A stretch of DNA of 64,000 bases, from the NCBI GenBank assembly GCA_029378245.1, contig JARKIF010000018.1, positions 310,001-374,000 on the forward strand, given 5' to 3'. The notes below the pieces were generated by a model, which made no database searches, was not told the DNA's origin, and worked only from the letters and a program-made list of their open reading frames with translations. The stretch's first letter is position 1. Each line of letters begins with the position of its first letter. The DNA is from Roridomyces roridus. Its lineage: Eukaryota; Basidiomycota; Agaricomycetes; Agaricales; Mycenaceae. Of this stretch, positions 55,422 through 64,000 are shown in pieces. The position numbers and the translations under genes were made by a program.

Positions 55422-58400
55422 ATGAATGCGAACGACCTCCTCGCCAACTCTCTCTCGGCAGGTGCGTGCCACTCGCTATTGGCGCGTTTCCTCCCTCTCA
55501 TTCTTGTCTTTCTCCTCCTCTGCAGATGCCAATACGCGTCAGGATGCCACCCAAAAGCTTGAGAATGCTTCCCGGGACAACTACGTACGTCTTTCCCAGA
55601 TCCGCGTTCTCCTTGCCTCACCGTTCGCGACTATGTAGCCCGAATACATGCTCATGCTTTCGTCCGTGCTTGTCGATGAGAACTCGCCTTTGCATGTGCG
55701 AAATGCGGCTGGTCTGGCCTTGAAGAATGCGCTCACCGCCCGTGTACGCTTTTTCTTGTTCTCATCTATCCCTCGGCTCATTTTCCACCCCAGGAATCGG
55801 CCAGGATCACAGAGTATGCCAACCGATGGATAAATCTCAACACCGAGGCAAAGACCAAGATTAAGAACGATGCACTTATGACCCTGGCATCTTCCCAGCA
55901 AAAAGCGGGCGCTTTTGCTTCCCAGGTTGTGGCCGCTATCGCGGCTGTAGAACTCCCTCTCGGCCAATGGGGCGATCTCATTGAACTCCTCCTCGGCTTC
56001 ATCAACACCGGCACAAACGTCAACCTCCGCATCGCTACTCTCCAAACTATCGGTTTTATCTGCGAGTCAATAGTGCGTCGAGTCACCTCCGATTGCCATG
56101 CGATTCTCATTTGCACCCTACAGAAACCAGAAATCCTCACTCTGCGTTCCAATGAGATCTTAACGGCAGTCATTCATGGCGCTCGCAAAGAGGAGCCATC
56201 GCCCGAGGTCCAGTTGGCCGCGATTCATGCGCTATACAATTCACTCGAGTTTGTGCGGGATAACTTTGAGCGCGAAGTGCGTCCTCTCTCGCCTCCACGT
56301 TGTCTTTGCTGATGGTGTTGCCAGGGCGAGCGGAATTATATCATGCAGGTCGTCTGCGAGGCGACCCAAAATTCATCCGTCAACGTTCAGGTTGGCGCTT
56401 TCGAGTGTCTGGTGCGAATCATGGGCTTGTATTACGACAAAATGGGCTTGTACATGGAGCAAGCTCTATTTGGAGTGAGTCATTTCACTGACACAAAGAG
56501 ATGAACCTGAACGCGCGAAAACAGCTCACTGTGGTTGGGATGAAACACCCGGACGAGCGTGTTTGTCTGCAAGCCGTCGAGTTCTGGTCCACGGTTTGCG
56601 AGGAAGAGGTCGATCTCGCCATCGAGGCTCAAGAGGTAAGTGTGCTTCTTGGCCAACGAGCCAGTCGTAACTTTTTTCAAGGCCCAAGAATACGGTGAAC
56701 AACCCGAGACGGAGTCGAAGCATTTCGCCAAAATTGCGTTGCCTGAGATTGTTCCCGTACTTCTACTCCTTCTAACGAAACAAGAAGAGCTCGCAGAAGA
56801 AGACGAATGGAATGTCTCGATGGCTGCGGGTACCTGCCTTTCCCTCCTGGCTGGCGCTGTACAAGACGCCATTGTCCCGGCCGTCATCCCCTTCATCGAG
56901 GCCCACATCAAATCCACCGATTGGCACCACCGCGAGGCCGCCGTCATGACTTTCGGTTCCATCTTGGAGGGTCCGGACCCCATCGTCCTCACGCCGCTCG
57001 TCTCCCAGGCGTTACCCCTTCTCATTGATATGATGTCGGATTCCAATGCCGATGTCCAAGATACAACCGCATGGACCCTTGGCCGGATATGCGATCTCCT
57101 CATTCAAACCGTCAAGCCCGATGTGCACCTTCACCCACTCGTGTCGGCCCTCGTTGGTGCCTTGGCAAGTGAACATCCTAGGATCGTCGCCAACTGCTGC
57201 TGGGCGTTGATGAATCTGGGTGAGCAGCTCGGTGCATTTGATAGTGAACATGAGGAACCCGTCCCCACCGGTCCTCTGTCACCGTATTGCGAGGGTGTTG
57301 TTCAGGCCCTTCTGCGGGTCACAGAGAGCGGTGGCAACGAGCACAATTTCAGAACGGCGGCCTACGAGGCGATTGCAGCTTACCTCAGCGGAGCTACCGT
57401 CGATTCAATCCCTGTGGTTCAGAACACTGTCTTGGCTATTCTACAGAGAATGGAACAGCTGTTGGGCATGCAGAACCAAATCCTGGGTGTCGACGACCGC
57501 AACAATTGGAATGAACTCCAAGGAAACTTCTGCAGTGTCATTATCGTGCGTCTGGACTTTCTTCCCTCTCCCTTTTGCTTAGTCGCTTCAGTGTGTCATC
57601 CGCAAACTCGATGCGGGTATCCAGCCTCTGGCTGACCGTATAATGACGCTCCTCCTCCAACTAATCCAATCGGCGGGCAAGACCTCGACCATCCTTGAGG
57701 ACGCATTCCTTGTCGTTGGTGCTCTTGCTGAAGGTCCGCTGATTGCTTCGCTTTGTTTCTTACGATACTGACGTTTCAAAAGCACTCAAGACCAATTTCC
57801 TGCCTTACATCCAAGCGTTCTTGCCATTCCTTTACCCTGCTCTCAAGGCGCACGAAGACACTCAGCTATGCACCGTTGCCGTCGGCATCATCGGCGATAT
57901 CGCGCGTGCCCTTGGCCCCGCCTCGGCACAATATGCGAACCAGTTCATGACCGTGCTTTTGGAGAACCTTCAGAGCGAGGTCCTGAATCGGAACGTCAAA
58001 ATCACCATCTTGAGTGGCTTTGGAGACATTGCAATTGCGATTGGGCCTGCCTTTGAGCCATTCTTGGATACCACCATGAGCGTCCTGAGACAGGCCGGTG
58101 CTTTACAGCCCAATCCAGTAGGTTTCCTTTTCCATCTGATATGTCGTCTGATACCCGCCAGCTTGACTATGATCTCATGGATTACGTTGGACAACTTCGG
58201 GAGGGTATCTTGGAGGCATACACCGGACTTGTCAGTGGTTTCAAGGGCACCGAGAAAGGTGTGTCCAGATCGCATCCTCCTTGGCAGGGACTTGACGTTT
58301 CTTTTCAGTTGCTGCCCTCCTGCCGTATGTCGAGTCGATCCTGGAGTTGATCCAACGCTGTTCAGCAGACGAGGAGCGGACGGATGCACAAATGAAGCTG

Positions 58401-58621
58401 TCGTATGGCCTTCTCGGTGACTTGGCAGAAGCCCTCCAAGGCAGCCCCCAGCTCAAGCAAAGCCTGTTGAAACCCTGGATCGCACAGGAGTTGCGGACCA
58501 AGCACCGGATGCCTGCCGAAACGAACAAGACCCGGCGATGGGCACGAGAGGTATGTTGTCTTGTTTCAGGGAGAAATACAACGCTGACTTGTCCAAGATG
58601 GTCAAGCTCGCTACCCAATAG
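55422..58621 (+). CDS. KAP95: Importin subunit beta-1
   Basis: It carries classical-NLS cargo with importin alpha into the nucleus and is released by Ran-GTP. It consists of about 19 HEAT repeats. The spliced N-terminus is [19 protein letters not shown], with [60 protein letters not shown] and [17 protein letters not shown] are followed by the acidic loop [15 protein letters not shown]. Then come [51 protein letters not shown] and [19 protein letters not shown]. The protein ends EMVKLATQ at 58621. More than ten introns, several in the first 400 bases. Confidence 0.95.
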
Positions 58622-59190
58622 ACGCTCTCTCCAAACTTTTCTTTTCCTTGTCTCGTTTTCTCTACTCTCTCTCGTGCATGCGATCTATATCTTAGCCATC
58701 TCAAGGAGGCACACCCACTCACGATTTGCATGATAGACGGCGGCTGGCTTACTACGATACATACTTTACTTTTCTCTGCCTCTCTCTGTGTGCCCAGCCA
58801 GCCACTCACGTCCCTACACGCCGTCTTGTTTTCTGTTAACACACCACGCATGTATCCTCTAACTCGCTCCTGTCTTCCCATTGCCTATTCCATACATTCC
58901 GGTCATCCTAAGTTTTTCGCACACTCAGTAAAATAATGGAAATAATGAAATTTGTCGGCTGGATCATCCAGCGAGGTCAAAATCTTTCGCGACGGATCAG
59001 TCAAATGTTGATGGCCGCAGTCGACAAATATGTACAGTCAAGGCAAAGCATCCACAACAAAAATTTCTTGGTGTCACGCCGAGTCAAACACCTTCTTCCC
59101 TCCCTTCTCTAGACTTGCGTTCTCGCGCTCCGCCTCGTCCCGCAAAAGTACTACCCTACCCTCTACAAAAGTACTCTCCCCATCTACGCC
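58622..59190. other. Intergenic: KAP95 3' flank and eIF5A promoter
   Basis: C/T-rich tracts (58621-58690) and A/T-rich sequence near 58915-58950 fit 3'-UTR and promoter. The last 100 bases before the eIF5A ATG are pyrimidine-rich. No gene seen. Confidence 0.6.
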
Positions 59191-59886
59191 ATGTCCGACG
59201 ACGAGCAGCACAACCAGACCTTCGACCAGGTGCGCTCCACTTTTTCTGCGATGGAGGGACGATATACTCATGTGCATTCATCTAGGCGAGCGCCGGTGCG
59301 TCCTTGACGTTCCCGATGCAATGCTCTGCGCTGCGCAAGAACGGGCACGTCGTTATCAAAGGTCAGCCGAGACGCTTCATCGATTTCCCTTGTTAATTTC
59401 TTGTCTCCAGGCCGCCCCTGCAAGATCGTCGACATGTCCACCTCCAAGACGGGCAAGCACGGCCACGCCAAGGTCCATCTCGTTGCCGTTGACGTCTGTA
59501 CTTTCACTGCGTCTTTTTGTCCGTGAATCTCATGCCTGTTGCAGATCTTCACTGGCAAAAAGATGGAAGATATTTCTCCTTCCACCCACAACATGGACGT
59601 GCCCAACGTGACCCGTAACGAGTACCAGCTCGTCAACGTCGACGACGGCTTCCTCAACCTCATGACCCAGGACGGCACTGCCAAGGACGATGTCAAAATT
59701 CCCGAGGGTGATATTGGCAAGCAGATCCAGGAAGACTTTGACGGTGGCAAAGACCTTCTTGTCACCATTGTCAGCGCCATGGGTGAGGAGCAGGTGAGTT
59801 TTTTTTTCCGACCTGTCTGTATAGTACTGATGATTCGTGATCCACAGGCCATCTCGGTCAAGGAGGCGCCCAAGGGCTCGTCCTAG
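59191..59886 (+). CDS. Translation factor eIF5A (hypusine-containing)
   Basis: It promotes peptide-bond formation at stalling motifs and translation termination; it is modified to hypusine. Exons 59191-59229, 59286-59361, 59411-59493, 59545-59793 and 59848-59886 give 161 aa. [20 protein letters not shown] and [20 protein letters not shown] contain the hypusine lysine at position 54. [20 protein letters not shown] and the acidic C-terminal OB fold ([18 protein letters not shown]) follow. The KTGKHGHAK loop is intact. Confidence 0.97.
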
Positions 59887-60259
59887 ACGTATATATTTTT
59901 GTGTATTACTCTCCTCCCCTCCTCCCTGCCGCCTCTCATTCTTATCTCACCGCGTCCGCCCATCACGCGTTCACCTCGCCCGCTTTCCTTCATACGTATG
60001 ATGACTTCTACGAACGGATGAACACCCCGCATTTCTCCCCATCTGTTGTCCCTAGGTAGTTAGCTGTAACCAAATATACTGAATCGAGTCGGAGATTTGC
60101 GGTTGATTCTGAATGACTACATGCACAATTGACTAGCATTCCGATCGACTGACTCTCCCAGTCATCAAGACTCGAAAGGAGCGTCTTCATGGGTCCATAT
60201 CGGGCCCGCGGCTCGGTACTGACTCTCAACTATAGGGTCACAGGAGCTGTGGCCAGTAG
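59887..60259. other. Intergenic between convergent genes, no gene seen
   Basis: It is C/T-rich after the eIF5A stop (59905-60000). No ORF with protein-like composition or RNA structure was recognised. Confidence 0.6.
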
Positions 60260-60556
60260 CTACGGACGTTCAGTCGAGGGGATGATTACAGAATGAAAAG
60301 GATACGGACAAGATTGGCACGGTTGCGGGCTCTGGGCGCCACTGCACCAATGATCCAGCGGACAGACACGACAGCCGACAGGGGCTATGGTGCTGAAGTA
60401 GTATCCTTCAGTGCACGTCGTCCCGCTGAGACCCTTTGGCCTGACAGTCGAGTTGTAAATGCAGTATAGGTAAAGAGAAGCAGATACATACTTGGCAAGT
60501 GCGTTGGCTTTCAGTGAGAAAACGACCAGGACGAGAGACAGGACAGGAAACAGCAT
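60260..60556 (-). CDS. Small secreted cysteine-rich protein
   Basis: Exons 60492-60556 and 60260-60440, with a 51-base intron, give 81 aa. A clear signal peptide (LFPVLSLVLVVFSLKANALA) is followed by about 60 residues with six cysteines: TTCTEGYYF, VGCRVCPLDHWCSG and QPCQSCPYP. The CxxGYY...CxxCPxxxxC pattern resembles single GCC2/GCC3-type cysteine repeats. It is small, secreted and Cys-rich, so an effector or cell-wall role is possible, but nothing in the sequence proves it. Only one copy is seen in the window. Confidence 0.65.
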   Translation of the reverse strand: MLFPVLSLVLVVFSLKANALAKYVSASLYLYCIYNSTVRPKGLSGTTCTEGYYFSTIAPVGCRVCPLDHWCSGAQSPQPCQSCPYPFHSVIIPSTERP

Positions 60557-60675
60557 CGTTGTTCAGCGAGAGAGGGAATGAGACAGGGTCCAAGTGAAGA
60601 TTAGAGTATACAGGGTCAGATACGATACATGTAGTACTTACAACTAGAAGGATTGTCCAGGTCGATAAAGATATA

Positions 60676-61612
60676 TTACTTGTCCAAGCCACCGGGTCCC
60701 CACAACTTGGTGTAGCACCGAGAGCAGTGGGGCTCGCCTTCATGGTCCCGCAAACGGTTCGAATCAAGAGAAGTCGAACAAACCGTGCATCGCAAGCACG
60801 ATTTATGAAAGACCTTGTTGACAGCTTTGACCTGCAAATGGTCAATGGAGATGCATGCTGGGGATTTGACTGACGGACCTGCTCCGCAAAGAATACACTC
60901 TTACCGCAGCGGGCACAGGCGGGATTGTCAGCCCCGTACCGTCGCGGGCTAGGACTGCCGCCTGTGAGAGTACGCGGTATGGACCGTGGGGGCGTGACTT
61001 GACCGTCGCCAGTCATGTGTCGTCGCTGGACGGCGGCAGCGGCGGCGTAACGTTCTGCGACGGGAGCCATGGGTCGACTGGTGTTCTCATCGTCTGCGTC
61101 GGTCACTTGTTCCGAATCTTCCGGGATCCGTGTCGGGCTGAGCTGGACAGTGCGCGGGAGGCCATCGGGCCCAAAGCGGCCAGTGTTGGAAGGCCTTGAA
61201 GGACTGGATTGAGTGTCCGGGGATGAGGGAGACGAGGAGTCAACGGTGGGTCGTCGGGGCGGAGTGCGAAGCGGGTCCGCAGTACGATTTGGAACGTTGT
61301 GTGTCCCAAAGTTCTTTGCATGGCATGACTTGCAGTAAGGCTCTTCATCGTGCTCTAGCAGTGTGAACGAATCTAGTCGTTTACTGCAGGAAGTGCAACC
61401 TGACGTTCTGTCAGTGCGTATTCAACATACTTGAGGAACGCTCCAGCTCACTGAGGCATGGCTTGTGATAGTACTGTATGTAATCAAAGTGAGAAGAGTG
61501 ATTGCACGCTTAAGACGAAACGGACCTTTCTGCCCGGGCCGAGAACCTGCTCTGCCGCATAGACTGCCTTGGAGCACCGGGGACAAATGGCTGAGCCACC
61601 AAAGGAAGGCAT
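60676..61612 (-). CDS. Two-LIM-domain protein (CRP-like)
   Basis: Exons 61526-61612, 61452-61473 (22 bases), 60879-61399 and 60676-60831 give 261 aa. LIM1 is CPRCSKAVYAAEQ, then YYHKPCLSCTSC and YCKSCHAKNFG. A long Ser/Pro/Arg linker (TPPRRPTVDSSSPSSPDTQS) follows, then LIM2: CARCGKSVFFAEQ, FHKSCLRCTVC and HCSRCYTKLWGPGG. All zinc ligands are visible. LIM pairs of this kind act in actin cross-linking or as nuclear scaffolds; here neither can be chosen. LIM1 is only complete if the 22-base exon is included. Confidence 0.9.
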
Positions 61613-61742
61613 TGTGGTGGGAGAAGATGAAAAGTAGTTAGAGCAACCGATTGAGTCAGATCATTATAAGAGAGCTACAGCTTTGACCAAAGCTACAATT
61701 AAACGCGTCGCGTCCATTCTACACGATGAACTATGGTAACCG

Positions 61743-62156
61743 TCATGATTTTGGCTTCTTCGAGTCCTCGCCAGGCTCGGGTGGTGGTAGGCCCCACTCG
61801 GGCGTGCCTTTTGGTCGAGGGACGCGTTTCATATCCCAGTCCTCGTCTGGCTGTGCGCTCAGACGCTGAGAGACGAGTCAGACAACCACGGCAACGGGAG
61901 CGGCGGCGGCACGGACGTAGTATTCTTCCCGTATATCGAATTTCTTGCGATCGTGCTCGAGCTTCAGTTCTTGTTCCTTGGTGACCTGCTTCACCCGCTG
62001 GTCGCGTAGATCGTATTTGGTCTGGGTCACAGCTGAGAGGCCGTAGGAAGTGGCAACCATGAGGAGGATAAAAGGGACGCCGAAGAGGAGGGGCTGCTTC
62101 TTCACCAGCCTGTTAATGCGAGACGGGTTCAGTGGTCGTCGTGGAAAGACTGCCAT
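61743..62156 (-). CDS. COX16: Cytochrome c oxidase assembly protein COX16
   Basis: It is a mitochondrial inner-membrane protein that helps assemble Cox1/Cox2 into complex IV. Exons 61917-62156 and 61743-61865 with a 51-base intron (donor GTCCGT) give 120 aa. A basic N-terminus ([17 protein letters not shown]) precedes the single span and signature [20 protein letters not shown], then [20 protein letters not shown] and [10 protein letters not shown]. Across the intron the tail continues [17 protein letters not shown] and [11 protein letters not shown], as in other fungal COX16. Divergent from the leucyl-tRNA synthetase, 142 bases apart. Confidence 0.95.
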
Positions 62157-62298
62157 CAGTGGCAGTGTAGTCCAAAATTTGGACTCGATCCTCTGACTCG
62201 GTGCTCTCTCTCTTGTATAAAGCCCAACGCAGATTGGGCAGATCACCATTCTACGCCCCTTGAGAACCAGTCTTCTCTTTCACCGTGCCCTCGCAACC

Positions 62299-64000
62299 AT
62301 GGCCTCCAAATCCGCCTCCGATGGCAAGCCGATCGAGCTTTTCAAAGTGCCCTGGTCTGCTTCTCTCCATGTCTCTCCGAATCTCATCCTGTTCCAAAGA
62401 CAGACAAGCGCGACTATCTCATGGCTCTCGAGAAGAAATACCAGGCATTTTGGGCAAACGAAAAGGTGTTCGAGGTCAATGCACCATCTGCCGACTCGGT
62501 GGCGGGACTCAGTCCGGCTGAAGTACAAGCAAAACACCCCAAGTGGTTTGGCACATTTCCGTACCCATATATGAACGGAAGCCTCCATCTCGGACACGCG
62601 TTTACCATCTCCAAGATCGAATTTGCTGCAGGGTACCAGAGGTTGTTGGGCAAGCGCGTTTTGTTCCCCCATGGGTTCCATGTGACGGGGCTGCCGATCA
62701 AGGTGAGCGAACCAATTCACGATGAAAGAGATTATATTCAAGTTTCGTTAGGCCTCTGCCGATAAACTCATCCGGGAGATGCAGATGTTTGGCTCCGACT
62801 TTGAAAACTTTGAAGCGGTCCAACAGAAAATTGCTGAAGAGGCCGAGGAGAAGGAGCGCGAAAAGGTCGCGGTCGTCAAAGACGGGCCGGTCGACAAGTC
62901 CAAGGGCAAGAAGGGCAAGCTGCAAGCAAAGTCCACCGGCCATGTCTACCAATTCCAAATCTTGCAGTCTATTGGCATTCCTACCACGGATATCAAGCTT
63001 TTTGCGGACCCGATGCATTGGCTGAAGCATTTCCCTCCAATTGCTATCGTACGCGTCTTGACTGCTGGCTTACTTTTTTAATTGACATTATTACAGGAAG
63101 ATCACACTTCATTTGGCTCGCGTATCGATTGGCGGCGACGGTTCTTGACTACGCCAGCCAATCCGTACTACGACGCGTTCGTACGCTGGCAGGTCAACAA
63201 GCTGCACAAGCTCGGCAAGATCAAGTTTGGCGAGCGGTATACGATTTACAGCCCCAAAGACGGCCAACCGTGCATGGACCACGACCGTTCCGAGGGAGAG
63301 GCTCTTGGCCCACAAGAGTACACCGCCGTGAAAATGGAGGTGATCGAGTGGAGCGCAGAGGCCAAGAGCGCGATCGAGGGCAACGTTGGCGGGCGCAAAG
63401 TCTTTTTGGTGGCTGCGACGCTGCGGCCCTGAGACGATGTACGGGCAGACAAACTGCTTTGTAGGAACGGCCATCAAGTACGGCGTGTTTGCCATCAACG
63501 ACACCGAGGCGTTCGTGTGCACGTATCGTGCTGCGCGCAACATGGCGTTCCAGGGCATCACCAAGGAGCGTGGCGATGTTAACCAGCTCCTCCAAATCGA
63601 CGGCGCCAAGCTCGTTGGCACCAAAGTGAATGCCCCGTTTGCGATCAACCCCGAGGTCTATGTGCTCCCCATGGACAATGTGCTGCCGACCAAGGGCACC
63701 GGAGTGGTCACGTCTGTTCCATCCGACTCGCCTGATGACTGCGCGACCTTGGGTGATCTCGTCAAGAAGCCCGCCTTTTATGGTATCGAGGCGGCATGGG
63801 CGGCGATCGCGCCTGTTCCCGTTATCAGCACTCCCGACTATGGAGATTTGATTGCGCCCGCGTTGCTCAAGAGCATGAAGATTCAGTCGCAAAAGGACGT
63901 CAAGCAGCTCGCCGAGGCCAAGGAAATCGCTTACAAAGAAGGGTTCTACAATGGTACCATGTTGGTCGGCGAGTTCAAGGGCATGAAAGTCGAGGAGGCC
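62299..64000 (+). CDS. Cytosolic leucyl-tRNA synthetase, 5' part (runs off right edge)
   Basis: It charges tRNA-Leu with leucine. It starts [16 protein letters not shown]; an intron (about 62347-62400) joins to [18 protein letters not shown]. The class-I HIGH box is [28 protein letters not shown], an intron, a Lys/Glu-rich insert, [19 protein letters not shown] and [19 protein letters not shown] follow. The editing (CP1) domain begins with the [15 protein letters not shown] equivalent, but at 63427-63432 the frame reads CCC TGA: one extra C breaks TLRP from ETMYG. After it the frame is open ([14 protein letters not shown] to [11 protein letters not shown]) to the window end. It is either a one-base sequencing/assembly error or a real lesion; the first is likelier for an essential gene. 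Confidence 0.92.

Overview
The window reads as nuclear DNA of a filamentous basidiomycete. Nearly every gene is split by short GT-AG introns of about 43-55 bases, genes lie close together on both strands, and the gene set is fungal (PAN3, DEF1, KAP95, APC1, GPI8, PCT1, HRI1, COX16). The style of the proteins suggests an Agaricomycete of the Rhizoctonia/Ceratobasidium kind; that is inference, not proof. Exon joins given in the entries were worked out by hand from splice sites and reading frame. There are no bacterial operons, CRISPR arrays or phage genes.

Layout. 1-3035: Cid1-type poly(A)/poly(U) polymerase, minus strand, running off the left edge. 3036-6743: gene-poor, with a probable decayed zinc-cluster transcription factor, a perfect 91-base inverted repeat and a 95-base tandem duplication. 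6744-10588: a von Willebrand A protein and an MFS transporter. 10791-16138: PAN3, LSM7, hydroxyethylthiazole kinase and a two-domain sulfurtransferase. 16229-28780: amino-acid permease, cytochrome P450, SNF2/RING ATPase, vacuolar amino-acid transporter and choline-phosphate cytidylyltransferase. 28930-30375: an FSP1/AMID-like flavoprotein and an intron-containing tRNA-Pro.

30376-45122 is a rearranged accessory island. It holds a 1.07-kb element with 80-base inverted termini and two copies of a gene pair: an unknown protein 'A' with a nuclease-like motif, and a kinase-fold protein 'K'. A tandem duplication that also carried the 3' end of a neighbouring MAPK-phosphatase gene appears to have made the two pairs. 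A second copy of GPI8 sits in inverted orientation between A1 and K1. Its intact parent lies at 43744-45089. The inserted copy has an 11-base deletion whose frameshift is exactly offset if one 44-base intron is retained.

45349-64000 returns to dense housekeeping genes: DEF1, HRI1, APC1, KAP95, eIF5A, a small secreted Cys-rich protein, a two-LIM protein, COX16 and the start of cytosolic leucyl-tRNA synthetase. The last shows an apparent one-base frameshift in its editing domain.

The best candidate for something undescribed is the A/K pair system at 32914-39740, with the GPI8 duplication nested inside it.
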